DNA of 64,000 nt from Pseudovibrio sp. M1P-2-3 (GTDB lineage Bacteria; Pseudomonadota; Alphaproteobacteria; Rhizobiales; Stappiaceae): contig NZ_JARRCW010000001.1 of the NCBI RefSeq assembly GCF_031501865.1, positions 691,001-755,000 of the forward strand, written 5' to 3'. Each line of letters begins with the position of its first letter. The first letter of the stretch is position 1. Below the pieces are notes generated by a model. That model worked only from the letters and a program-made list of their open reading frames with translations, was not told the origin of the DNA and did no database searches. The position numbers and the translations under genes are program-made. This document shows positions 53,219-62,139 of the stretch, in pieces.

Positions 53219-53794
53219 CTACTCATAAAAATACTCAATTCTCACCGTGCGGCACTTGCCATCGTAGACGCGAAATTTATCCAGACCGAGAAGGCAGGCT
53301 TCCACACCCCAAAGCAGGCCGAGAAAACCGTCATGCTCAATAATCTTGTAGTAAATAGCTCTCTGGGTTCCATTGGAGAGATTTGCAGTACCGGCGCAAT
53401 AGCGTCTGGCCACGGGGCTTGGATTTCCCAGCCGGTATCCCGTTTCCTTTATGTGTTCTACACCTCGAACGCGTAACCCGCCGTAGTAGGGGTAAACAGC
53501 ATTGCCAATGGCGGATTTGACAAAATACATGGTCCACATGGAGTCGCAGCTGGGCAGGCGGTTTTCTCCGCCCAACGAGAAGTAAACTTTGTTGTCCAAC
53601 AGTGTATCTTCCGCCTGATGGCGTGACTGGCCGTGGTGTCCATATAGGTGAGGCGGGTTTTGTGGGTAGGGGGTGTCATAGACCCTGTCTCCGCGCGTTG
53701 TCATGGCAAATGAGGTGGGTGCGAGCGCAATGCTCGTCACAGCAACTGATAGGAGTGCAATAAGCCAGAAGTTCCTGTGCAGGCCAACAGTCAT
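53219..53794 (-). CDS. secreted protein of unknown function
   Basis: This is a 191-residue protein with a signal peptide (cleavage after SFA, near residue 30). The mature part has four to five Cys (in PSCDSM, ARRYCAGTANLSNG, EACLLG, DGKCRTV), which suggests disulfides in the periplasm. His-rich and aromatic residues are common. I do not recognise the family. It is a single gene. Confidence 0.7.
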   Translation of the reverse strand: MTVGLHRNFWLIALLSVAVTSIALAPTSFAMTTRGDRVYDTPYPQNPPHLYGHHGQSRHQAEDTLLDNKVYFSLGGENRLPSCDSMWTMYFVKSAIGNAVYPYYGGLRVRGVEHIKETGYRLGNPSPVARRYCAGTANLSNGTQRAIYYKIIEHDGFLGLLWGVEACLLGLDKFRVYDGKCRTVRIEYFYE

Positions 53795-53879
53795 GGGTTT
53801 CCCTTAGAGCAACATAACGCATCAAATGACATAATGCTGAGTGCGCTCCAAGGGATCAATTCGCTGAATCGGGGGGAGT

Positions 53880-54728
53880 CTATTCCGCAATAGCCTGTTT
53901 TGCAGACCAGTGGGCCTGAGGCCCCTGTTTCAATGTCTTACAGATCCACGGCAGGGCGGTTTCCATGTCCTTCAAAAGGGTCCAAGGTGGATTAATAATC
54001 ATCATTCCGCTGGCCCGCATGGGAGCATCTGGAGATATGTGTCCGGCGCCAAGCTCCAGTGAAACCACGTTGCGGATACCGGCGCTTTCCAAAGTTGCAG
54101 CGAGATCCAGCGGGTTTCTATAGTGCTTTACCGGATACCACAGGGCGTAGATGCCAGTGTTCCAGCGTTTCCAGCCGCGAATAGCGCCGTCAGCCAACCG
54201 TTCAAACTCGTCTTCCACTTCGAATGCGGGGTCAACCAGCACAAGGCCACGGCGCTCTTTGGGCGGCACGAAGCTGCCTAGGGCGAGCCATGCATCCAGA
54301 TCAATAACCTTGACCTTCTTGTCGCCGCCAAAGTTTTCCTGCAACTCTTCAAAGTCTTCCCGGTGCAATTCGGTGAGTGTCAAACGGTCCTGTTTACGCA
54401 GCAATGTGCGGGCAATCTCTGGTGATCCGGGGTAAAGATTCACGCCTTTTTGCGGGTTAAGCTCCCGCACCACAGAGAGCCACGGCTCAAGGACTGCTGC
54501 CACGTCCGCAGGAATTTCTGCATCAATAATTTTGCCGATCCCGTTTTGCCACTCACCTGTCTTCTGGGCTTTTTCTGAGGTGAGGTCGTAAAGGCCGGGT
54601 CCTGCGTGCGTGTCAAGAACCCTAAATGCAGCCTCTTTCTTTTGAAGGTATGCAATTATCGAGGCAAGCACTGTGTGCTTGAGCACATCTCCAATGTTTC
54701 CTGCGTGATAGATGTGGCGATAATTCAT
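53880..54728 (-). CDS. rlmJ: 23S rRNA (adenine-2030-N6)-methyltransferase
   Basis: This is a 282-residue methyltransferase. The start MNYRHIYHAGNIGDVLKH is the family signature. The SAM motif is VLDTHAGPGLYDL (about 37-49) and the catalytic DPAF-type motif is VDPAFE (about 165). RlmJ makes m6A2030 in 23S rRNA. Length and motifs are normal. Confidence 0.95.
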   Translation of the reverse strand: MNYRHIYHAGNIGDVLKHTVLASIIAYLQKKEAAFRVLDTHAGPGLYDLTSEKAQKTGEWQNGIGKIIDAEIPADVAAVLEPWLSVVRELNPQKGVNLYPGSPEIARTLLRKQDRLTLTELHREDFEELQENFGGDKKVKVIDLDAWLALGSFVPPKERRGLVLVDPAFEVEDEFERLADGAIRGWKRWNTGIYALWYPVKHYRNPLDLAATLESAGIRNVVSLELGAGHISPDAPMRASGMMIINPPWTLLKDMETALPWICKTLKQGPQAHWSAKQAIAE

Positions 54729-54833
54729 TGGGCTGTCGTTTCTTGTTGGAGGCTTGATGGGCGTGAGGCTGCAAGAACCTCAAAATTCACTTGAGGCATG
54801 GTTTAGGCGGTGAGCCGTATGCCCGCAACAAGA

Positions 54834-54864
54834 AAAGGCAGCTACAGGAGCTGCCTTTCTTTAA
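54834..54864 (-). terminator. rho-independent terminator of the cold-shock gene
   Basis: AAAGGCAGCT/AGCTGCCTTT (54834-54858) has a short loop. On the minus strand it is followed by TTCTTG. It lies about 150 bp after the cold-shock gene. Confidence 0.65.
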
Positions 54865-55006
54865 AACCTATGGATACTAAGGGCTCATAGGCTGTGCGAA
54901 GATGGATGCCCTCGATTGCACGCCCATGTTTTAGCCCTGAGGTCTTTTGAGAAGGTTCCGTCCTTGGGTCAACCCGCTAAAACTACCAGTACCCATACTT
55001 GATTAC

Positions 55007-55471
55007 CTAAGAGGCTTCAGAGGTGTTTTCCTCTTCAAGGCGAAGCTCAACAGCTTTCGGGCCTTTACCTCTGCGGTCTGGTTCCGTTTCAAAGGAAATG
55101 CGCTGCCCGCTGCTCAGATCTCCCAATCCGGAGCGTTCAACTGCTGAAATGTGAACAAAAACATCAGTTTCACTGCCATCTGGAGTGATAAAGCCAAAGC
55201 CCTTGTCTTCCTTGAAAAACTTAACAGTTCCATGTTGGCGTGGTCCGCGTTCTACAGGCTTGCTTTCACTTTGCTGAAAGCGGTTGTTGTAGTCGCCGCC
55301 ACCCTTAAAGCTCTCGGTCTCCCCTTCTCCACCTGCTGGTTTTGAGTAGCCTTGATTAGGCATGAGAAAGTCCGGTGCGCTAAAGTCTGAGCCGAAACCT
55401 TGCGAATCCCCAAATTCGCGTTTACCACCACGTCTGCCGCGTTGGCGGCGGCCCGAATTCCCATTATACAT
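55007..55471 (-). CDS. cold-shock-domain protein with Gly/Arg-rich N-terminus
   Basis: This is a 154-residue protein. Residues 1-80 are low complexity: RQRGRRGGKRE near the start, then Gly/Asn/Gln/Ser-rich. Residues about 81-145 form a cold-shock domain with RNP1-like KGFGFIT and RNP2-like DVFVHIS. Such proteins bind single-stranded RNA as chaperones. The N-terminal extension is much longer than in CspA and may add RNA binding or assembly. The start is at 55471 (MYNGNSG). Confidence 0.9.
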   Translation of the reverse strand: MYNGNSGRRQRGRRGGKREFGDSQGFGSDFSAPDFLMPNQGYSKPAGGEGETESFKGGGDYNNRFQQSESKPVERGPRQHGTVKFFKEDKGFGFITPDGSETDVFVHISAVERSGLGDLSSGQRISFETEPDRRGKGPKAVELRLEEENTSEAS

Positions 55472-56081
55472 TACCAATCGCCTTTCTTTCTGGCATCCAT
55501 CCACCTACGCCAGAAACCAAAGAAATGTCATTTGACTATAAAATCCAATGACTAAAGTTATTATCGAAACAACGTCTCCCATAAATTTATGTCCCCCCAT
55601 TATAATAGACGCTGGTTAACGAGCCACATGTACACCCAATGATCATGCAACCCTTAACTGTTTGGGGGTATAGCGCATCATAAAGTTTAATTGGTAAGAG
55701 ATGCAAGGCAATTATGGTTATCTATGGTATGAACTCCTGTAAATTGATGGTTTAAAGCAAATACCTATTCAAATGTATATGGTAATTATTGATTATATAT
55801 TTGCAATCGTCTTACCTATCAGGCTGAGAAATAGTAATTGTCTCTTCTATAATGATTAATTATTGTTCAGCTCAAGGAGCTCCTTGGATATGGTGGTTAT
55901 GATTCTTGATAATGGCTGAGAATTAGTAAAACTTAACTGGCTAACCCTACGTCCTGTAATTTCACCGTTTTATCTCAGCGGTGAATGTTCGACCTTCTTG
56001 GCATTTCATCTTTTTCGAATTTGTTATAGCAACATATATGAGCGTCACGCTGTTTCATGAATTTTGCAGGCACCCCAAATA
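55472..56081. other. long AT-rich intergenic region upstream of the cold-shock gene
   Basis: These 610 bp have no coding frame of note. The part close to 55471 should be the 5' leader of the cold-shock gene, which is often long and structured. The right part contains the promoter of the hydrolase. An unlisted small RNA is possible, but I see no defined promoter-terminator pair. Confidence 0.45.
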
Positions 56082-56741
56082 ATGACCAACGCATCAGAAC
56101 AACAAGCCCAACTTCAAGTTTCCGTCGTACCGGTTACACCGTTTCAGCAAAATTGCAGTATTCTTTACAACCCCGAAAGCAAGCTGGGTGTTGTGGTTGA
56201 TCCGGGCGGAGACAAGGACCGCATCTTGAAAGCGATTCAAGAGCACGGGCTGACAATCGAACGCATCCTGATCACCCATGGGCATATCGATCACGTGGGC
56301 GGTGCAAAAGACCTTGCCGAGGAGCTGTCCGTTAAAATTGAAGGTCCCCATAAAGATGACAGGGACCTGATTGCCCGCGTAGAAGAGCAAGCCGCACAGT
56401 TCGGCATTGCTGCGGTGAAGAGCTTTGAGCCCGATCGCTGGTTGAACGAAGGGGATACCGTTGACGTTGCTGGCATGAGTTTTCAGGTGCTGCATTGCCC
56501 CGGCCACTCTCCCGGCCATGTGGTGTTCTACAATGCGGCAATGCGCTTTGCTGTATCTGGAGATGTTTTGTTTGCGGGCTCCGTGGGCCGCACCGACCTA
56601 CCAGGTGGCAATCATGAAACCTTGATCAAGTCCATCAAGGAAAAGCTGTTGCCTTTGGGCGATAATGTTACCTTCTTACCCGGCCATGGCGGAGCATCCA
56701 CCTTGGGGCAGGAGCGCCTCACCAATCCGTTCCTGAAATAG
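56082..56741 (+). CDS. metallo-beta-lactamase-fold hydrolase, glyoxalase-II-like
   Basis: This is a 219-residue enzyme. The metal motif THGHIDHVGG (about 70-79), CPGHSPGH (His, about 143-150), SGDVLF (Asp) and the final PGHGG (His) are all present. The group (YcbL type) hydrolyses S-lactoylglutathione or related thioesters. I start it at 56082 (MTNASEQ). Confidence 0.92.
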   Translation: MTNASEQQAQLQVSVVPVTPFQQNCSILYNPESKLGVVVDPGGDKDRILKAIQEHGLTIERILITHGHIDHVGGAKDLAEELSVKIEGPHKDDRDLIARVEEQAAQFGIAAVKSFEPDRWLNEGDTVDVAGMSFQVLHCPGHSPGHVVFYNAAMRFAVSGDVLFAGSVGRTDLPGGNHETLIKSIKEKLLPLGDNVTFLPGHGGASTLGQERLTNPFLK

Positions 56742-56745
56742 TTGC

Positions 56746-56842
56746 TTTAGAGTACGTCGCGTTCATTTGCACTCACGCCGCGCACTCTAACTTTTATATT
56801 CTGAGCGAATTCCTGTCGTTCAATCAAACAGAACGTACTTTA
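56746..56842. repeat. dispersed repeat, family 1, copy c (inverted)
   Basis: This is the reverse complement of 26534-26638 with a shortened hairpin: AGAGTACGTCGCGTTCATTTGC...CACTCTAAC...GAGCGAATTCCTGTCGTT-CAATCAAACAGAACG. It lies right after the hydrolase gene between convergent genes. Confidence 0.78.
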
Positions 56843-56853
56843 AGGGAGGGGGC

Positions 56854-57822
56854 TTATTTTATAAGCGCCCTGATCTGGTCCAGACGGTCATTGATCAGCC
56901 AGCCATAATAATTCTCCGAAGGCCACAGCCTCGGGGAAGATCTTTTTCTAGCCTTGTAGCTATGGGCCCGCTCCCAAGGATTTCCTAGATTATAAAGCGT
57001 TGATGTAATTCCCGGGTTGGAGGAAATATCAACACCTGCAACACGTTTATAGGCATTGATGGCATCAACCAGAACAGCGGCGGTGTAGTGCAGGGACTTG
57101 GAAGGGTCCATGACTGTTTTGTAGACAGCCATGGGGTTGTCCGGCGAAAGCTTGGGAAAGCCACTGACTTTATGAACCAGATCACTCATCTTCAAAGCTG
57201 TAAGCGGTGTCAACTGACCGATGCCGAAACTCTGACCCGCAAATAGCGGCCGGAAGAACACCTGATGGAACAGCTTGTTTGGATAGCTGGTGCCATCCAC
57301 TGGCCGTCCCAGATACTGGGTATTCCACACGGTCTCATAGCACCGCCACAAGTCGCTGCTGCTTTGTTTTGCGGTGCAGCGGGCAAAGCGGGGCCGTTTC
57401 ACAAAGCGGCTGACCAGCTCCCCGTCATAGGCAAATTTCACCCGAATGCCGGAATATTCAACGGCCTTCATATAGTAGCTTTGAGCAGAATCCAGACTGT
57501 CATAATTATAGGTATGCTCACCGATAATAGCACCCAGTATGTGAACCGGATCAATGCCATAGAGCTTTGAAACATTGCGGATGTTTTTCATCAGCCGTTT
57601 ATCGCGGCGTAAAACCCCGAGAATCTTGTTGAATTTCCTGTCGTAGCTGGAGTGGCTGGCCCGTGTGCGGCTTGCTGAGGCTTGCGGAATACGGGGCTGG
57701 ACTGCATTTCTGTTGCCACTTGGAACAGAAACCATAGCCTGCGCCGCAACACTGGCTCCGGCTATGAGCAAGAGGGCCAGAAGCGTATTGAGGATAACCC
57801 GCTGCGGTGCAAATGTGATCAT
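56854..57822 (-). CDS. DUF1402 family periplasmic protein (lysozyme-like)
   Basis: This is a 322-residue protein with a signal peptide (about 1-30). The region LYGIDPVHILGAIIGEHTYN resembles a lytic-transglycosylase-type helix with Glu in the catalytic position; GQSFGIGQLTPLTAL follows the same pattern as the G-x-G-Q-x-x-P motif of SLT enzymes. DUF1402 occurs in Hyphomicrobiales and has no proven activity. I start it at 57822 (MITFAPQR). Confidence 0.86.
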   Translation of the reverse strand: MITFAPQRVILNTLLALLLIAGASVAAQAMVSVPSGNRNAVQPRIPQASASRTRASHSSYDRKFNKILGVLRRDKRLMKNIRNVSKLYGIDPVHILGAIIGEHTYNYDSLDSAQSYYMKAVEYSGIRVKFAYDGELVSRFVKRPRFARCTAKQSSSDLWRCYETVWNTQYLGRPVDGTSYPNKLFHQVFFRPLFAGQSFGIGQLTPLTALKMSDLVHKVSGFPKLSPDNPMAVYKTVMDPSKSLHYTAAVLVDAINAYKRVAGVDISSNPGITSTLYNLGNPWERAHSYKARKRSSPRLWPSENYYGWLINDRLDQIRALIK

Positions 57823-58128
57823 GCTGTTAAAACTAATAGAAAGATGTCCCACGGTGTATACCGTACCACTCAAAACTTAAAATAGAATACCAGTGCCGCC
57901 GAAACCCCAGCTCACGTTGGGGCAAAAATTAACAGGAGGTAAATAACGCAGACGTCACCTGAGGCGCAAGTGAGAAATTAATGAAAATAAAATTGCTCAA
58001 CAGGCAAATAAAATTTCTTAGTGAAGTGAGTAGTTTAAAGTGAATAATGCTTCGATTTTACAAGGATCCATAGTTTTTACTAAATATTTAAGCATAGTCA
58101 GCTGGTTACTGCCTATATTACGTAGGTG
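57823..58128. other. intergenic region before DUF1402, no gene seen
   Basis: These 306 bp are AT-rich on the right side. CCCCA-gctcacg-TTGGGG (57907-57923) is a small hairpin that may end the rlpA transcript. No coding frame is convincing. Confidence 0.4.
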
Positions 58129-58539
58129 CTATTCCAGAATTGCCAGTTCTACGCTTCCAACACCCGCAGAGATGATACCAATTTCTTTTGCTGCTGCTTT
58201 ACTCAGGTCAATAATTCTTCCCTTTATGAAAGGGCCGCGATCGTTAATGCGTACGGTAACCGATTTTCCATTACTGCGGTTTGTCACTTTAACTTTGGTG
58301 CCAAAGGGCAGGGAGCGGTGAGCGGCTGTAAGTGCATTGGGGTTCATACGCTCGCCGCTGGCGGTGATGGATGTCAAAGCATACCACGACGCCCGCCCTT
58401 TTTGAGTAGAAGCCGCCTGCGCGTCTTGCGCTGTTAGTATGCTGCCCAAAACCACTGTGAAAAGAAGTCCGCCCAGCAATAAGGCGAAAGACATGGCATG
58501 GCCAAAGCCGCGGCCCGCGCGTGCAGTTGCAGTTGTCAT
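58129..58539 (-). CDS. RlpA-like double-psi beta-barrel protein
   Basis: This is a 136-residue protein with an N-terminal signal anchor (about 15-42) and an RlpA domain. GRASWYA and the conserved [28 protein letters not shown], with VRINDRGPF and [10 protein letters not shown], are the family core. RlpA cleaves or binds denuded glycan strands at the septum. There is no SPOR domain. The Asp of NDRGPF is the catalytic-type residue. Confidence 0.92.
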   Translation of the reverse strand: MTTATARAGRGFGHAMSFALLLGGLLFTVVLGSILTAQDAQAASTQKGRASWYALTSITASGERMNPNALTAAHRSLPFGTKVKVTNRSNGKSVTVRINDRGPFIKGRIIDLSKAAAKEIGIISAGVGSVELAILE

Positions 58540-58669
58540 AATGAATGCCCGTTATTGATTCAAAGTCGGGCGTATCCTCCACTCAAACACGGCAAGAAAA
58601 TGTCGCCAAGGGAAGCGGGTGCTTTAAACCGTTTGTCTTTAGGGGGTGTGTACACTATGGAAATAACAG

Positions 58670-59671
58670 GTGAAGTTACGTAGGGCAGTGGGCAATTTGG
58701 GAGCAGTGAACGTGGGCAGTTCAGCCAGTAAACCTAGAAAATACATATATATAGACGTGCTGCGCGGTTTGGCCCTGTTGGCTATGGCTATCTATCACCT
58801 GAGTTGGGATCTTTCATGGTTCCAGGTGGTGCCATGGAATGTTTCCACAGGGGAGGGGTGGCGGCTGTTTGCGCGGCTCATTGCCTCCAGTTTCCTTTTT
58901 TTGGTCGGATTCTCCCTCACACTGGCCCATGCAAACGCAATAAGGTGGCGCCCTTTCTTTAAGCGGGAAGTGAAAATTGTGGCGGCGGCGGTTCTGGTGT
59001 CCATCGTCACCTATTTTGCTTTTGGCGAACACATGGTGCGCTTCGGCATCTTGCATAATATTGCACTCACCAGCCTGCTGGCAGTCTTTCTGGTCACAGT
59101 ACCGCTATGGGTGTGTGGGGCCGGTGTGGTGGGAGCGGCTTGTCTTTCCCTATATGTTATGGGGCTGGAACCTTCCCCTTGGTTTTATTGGATTGGAATT
59201 GGAGGAGTAGGTCGACCCTCCGTAGACTTTGTTCCCTTGTTGCCGTGGGGCACTGTGGTGTTCGCGGGCGTGCTCGTTGCGCGCATCCTTGAGCGGTTTA
59301 ACCTCATGAGGCTGTTCAAAGGGAGAGGTCAGCCATCTGCCCTCACACGCGTTGCTGCGTGGTCCGGTCGCCATTCCCTGCCTATATATCTTCTGCATCA
59401 ACCGGTTCTCTATGGAAGTGTGTGGGCTCTGCTGCAACTGGGGCTGATAACGGACCCGCCGGAAAAGCAGTTTCAAAAAAGTTGCGTGCAAGCCTGCTCT
59501 GGGCAGAGTGAGGCGAACCTATGTGAGAGTATATGCCGTTGCACGCTGGAAGATATGAAGGGCAGCGGCCTGTGGTCTGCTTTTAAAGAAAATCCGGTGA
59601 ATCCGAGTGTGACAGCCAAAGTTCAGCACTCGTACCGCTATTGTGAAAAGGGCTCTGAAACTTCCCCTTAG
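58670..59671 (+). CDS. DUF1624 (heparan-alpha-glucosaminide N-acetyltransferase-like) membrane protein
   Basis: This is a 333-residue protein with about seven membrane helices; IDVLRGLALLAMAIYHLSWD (about 28-47) is the family signature. After the last helix the C-terminal tail (about 265-333) carries five Cys within 23 residues plus one near the end, unlike typical acetyltransferases. The start is GTG at 58670; a later GTG/TTG is possible. Confidence 0.85.
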   Translation: MKLRRAVGNLGAVNVGSSASKPRKYIYIDVLRGLALLAMAIYHLSWDLSWFQVVPWNVSTGEGWRLFARLIASSFLFLVGFSLTLAHANAIRWRPFFKREVKIVAAAVLVSIVTYFAFGEHMVRFGILHNIALTSLLAVFLVTVPLWVCGAGVVGAACLSLYVMGLEPSPWFYWIGIGGVGRPSVDFVPLLPWGTVVFAGVLVARILERFNLMRLFKGRGQPSALTRVAAWSGRHSLPIYLLHQPVLYGSVWALLQLGLITDPPEKQFQKSCVQACSGQSEANLCESICRCTLEDMKGSGLWSAFKENPVNPSVTAKVQHSYRYCEKGSETSP

Positions 59672-60199
59672 GCCACTTTCTCCGGATTCTCCCGCTTGAG
59701 TCTAGTAGTCAGATTCGGCGGAATTCCCCCGTTTTGCCTCTATTTTAACCATCCGTAGCAATTGAGTGTGGTTCTATTGCAACATTCGCTAAAATACATA
59801 TGTATTTCCGATGAATATTTTCCTCGGGCTAGAAACATCAAATTTTATGGGTTTTTGCAGTTATGCGTCATACAACTGCGATAACTTACGGCAAAAATGG
59901 CGTTTTTTACGATGAATTTGAGATGTTTTAGGATGCGTGTATTTTTTTAGGCGTTTTTCCGGCCTTTTTGTGCCCTTTTCCTGTTCCCCTTGCTATTGAC
60001 CACCCATTAATCATTGGACAATATCCCCCCATCATTCAATGCTTAGTCATTAAGTATCTGTTTTTTCGGTTTTTCCGTTTCGGCAGGCGGGCGTCGGGGG
60101 TTCTGCGCCCGGGGAGGGAGTTTGCACTCAAATCTCCCCTGCCAGCGAAATAGAAGCGGCCACAGCGTTTGCATCGCGGGCCGCTTAATTGGAGGGGTT
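59672..60199. other. long upstream region of the FadL-like gene
   Basis: These 528 bp have no gene. The AT-rich part (59750-59960) and the GC-rich part (60070-60190) probably hold the promoter and a 5' leader. A frame reaching back to 60122 is an extension of the porin frame and not conserved. Confidence 0.45.
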
Positions 60200-61486
60200 A
60201 TGCAAAAGTTTAAGCGCATTGCGCTCATGAGTACCGCACTTGGAATTCTGGCTGCACCAACATCCGTTCTGGCATCCGGCTGGGACACCACCCGCATCGG
60301 CGGCTACGACCTACTGTTCTCTCCAAAGAAGGTCGTCGTTGAAGGCCAAGCCACTTACGTTGACCGTAATGTTGACTTTAAGAATGTTGAGGGCTCCAGT
60401 AACGGTGGCGTCCACCTTGATAGCAGTGGTGCTCTTGTTGACCAATCTTACCTCACATCTGTTGAAGGCTCTTCAAATGGGGCCATTCCAAACCTAGATC
60501 TCTACACTCTATCTGCCAAAGTGAATCTAGTTGACCCAGTCGACTGTCTGGCACAGCTGCACACGCCTATGATTATTGCTGAAAATCCGGGTGATAACTG
60601 GGGTGGTCGTTATGCGCTTGCAGAAACTGATGCCAGAACTCTCTCTGGTGATTTGACCTGTTCCTACAGCTTTAACATCAATGAAAAGAGCAAGTTTCGT
60701 TTGATCGGTGGTGTAGGTGCAACCGATACAACTTACTACACCAGATCAATGTTCTTCCTGCCTGACAACCCACTTACAACAGTGGATGATAGCATCCATT
60801 CGGGTATGGTAGGGGACTATAAAACAGAAGTTGACCTTGAGTCTGATGGTTTAAGCTTCGGTTGGCGGGCTGGAGCGGCCTATGAGCGTCCTGACATCGC
60901 ACTACGTGCTTACGTCATCTATAACTCCGAAATTGACGTTGATCTGGAGGGAAGCTTCCTGCTCAGTAACCCAATAGTGGGGGACTTCGCTACAGCTAAT
61001 GCAAATGCTTCAATTGTCCTGCCTCAATCTGTTGAGTTCGGTATTCAGTCCGGTATTGCACCTAACTGGCTCCTTGGTATCTCTGCCAAGTGGATGGACT
61101 GGAGCGTAATGGATGCAATCGGGGTGACATTCTCCGACCAGAGCTTAAGCAGCGTGCCAGACGCTACAACCCGCGTTCTGAACTACTCTGACGCTTGGTC
61201 TGTAGAAGCCACATTGGCGCACCGTTTCAATGAGCGCTTGTATGTTGGGGCCACAGTGAAATGGGATGAAGGTATTGGTGACATCTACTCCGATACCTAC
61301 CAGTTCGGTCTTGGCGGTGCCTACGACATCACTGAGCACGTGAAGCTCTCTCTCGGTGGCCGTGCAGTTTACAAGACTGACGGTAACGGTACTTATCAGA
61401 CTGAAGAGTCATACGCTAAGGCTGACTACGACTACGACGACTCTTGGAACTTCATCGCGTCCTCCCGCCTGACGTTCTCGTTCTAA
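60200..61486 (+). CDS. FadL/OmpP1-type outer-membrane transport protein
   Basis: This is a 428-residue protein with a signal peptide ending VLASG (about residue 24). The mature N-terminus lies in the FadL hatch region, and the barrel follows, ending in LTFSF with the C-terminal Phe needed for outer-membrane assembly. FadL-type proteins take up fatty acids and other hydrophobic compounds. GGAGGGG lies right ahead of the ATG. A VEGSSNG motif is repeated (about 61-67 and 88-94). Confidence 0.92.
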   Translation: MQKFKRIALMSTALGILAAPTSVLASGWDTTRIGGYDLLFSPKKVVVEGQATYVDRNVDFKNVEGSSNGGVHLDSSGALVDQSYLTSVEGSSNGAIPNLDLYTLSAKVNLVDPVDCLAQLHTPMIIAENPGDNWGGRYALAETDARTLSGDLTCSYSFNINEKSKFRLIGGVGATDTTYYTRSMFFLPDNPLTTVDDSIHSGMVGDYKTEVDLESDGLSFGWRAGAAYERPDIALRAYVIYNSEIDVDLEGSFLLSNPIVGDFATANANASIVLPQSVEFGIQSGIAPNWLLGISAKWMDWSVMDAIGVTFSDQSLSSVPDATTRVLNYSDAWSVEATLAHRFNERLYVGATVKWDEGIGDIYSDTYQFGLGGAYDITEHVKLSLGGRAVYKTDGNGTYQTEESYAKADYDYDDSWNFIASSRLTFSF

Positions 61487-61512
61487 TCTGATCACAACGC
61501 AGATTTAAAATT

Positions 61513-61549
61513 AAAGACCCGGTGGCATCTGCCTCCGGGTCTTTTCTAT
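61513..61549 (+). terminator. rho-independent terminator of the FadL-like gene
   Basis: AAAGACCCGG (61513-61522) pairs with CCGGGTCTTT (61535-61544), followed by TCTATA. Confidence 0.88.
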
Positions 61550-61710
61550 ATATGCCACCCCCAATGAAGGTATTTGATCTTGTGTATTGGGGGTTACTCA
61601 AAAAACACTAGCCCAAAGCTTCAAGGAGCGAGTGTGTGTCTGTAAGCTGATGAAATTCCAGTAATAGCACGAGTTGCGAAGAGTTGACTGCTAAGCAGGC
61701 CTGCTGCCGC

Positions 61711-61986
61711 AACTGCCGTGCACTGGTTCAACGAGAAATTCGATAGGAGCGGTGCAGCCAAGTGGGATAAAGGCAACGGTCACGTTTACTCCGACATTCA
61801 CCAGTTCTGTCTTGGCAATGCCTAAGTCATCACGGATTATGTGAAAGAGCCTCTCGGCGGCCGAGCTGTTTACAAGTCTTCCGGTGACGGCATCTATGAA
61901 ACAGAATAGCCTCTGGCGATAGGTGAGCGCGAGTACTATCCCTCTTGGAATTTCATCGCCTTCTCCCGTCTGGCATTTTCGTTCTA
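61711..61986 (+). pseudogene. decayed 3' end of a second FadL-like gene
   Basis: This stretch is similar to the last 270 bp of the intact gene (61207-61486). Matching segments include GTTCAACGAG, AAGTGGGATAAAGGCAACGG and CACCAGTTCTGTCTTGGCAATGCCTA. It ends in the same TTCTCCCG...TTTTCGTTCTAATCTG. It contains in-frame stops (TAA in GCCTAAG, TAG in AATAGCC) and indels. It keeps its own terminator at 62007-62036. Confidence 0.85.
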
Positions 61987-62006
61987 ATCTGGTGGGAGTC
62001 TAAATA

Positions 62007-62036
62007 AAAACCCAAATGCCGCTGCACTCGGGTTTT
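62007..62036 (+). terminator. relic terminator of the decayed FadL-like copy
   Basis: AAAACCC (62007-62013) pairs with GGGTTTT (62030-62036). The position after the pseudogene stop equals that of the terminator after the intact gene. Confidence 0.7.
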
Positions 62037-62139
62037 CTCGTAACTGCAATATTTAAAAAAACGGTTAAAGCGGAAACCGACCAAAATCTGGGTGCACTAC
62101 CTTTAAAATATCAGGAGTAAGTAGAGTTTTTGATTTGTC

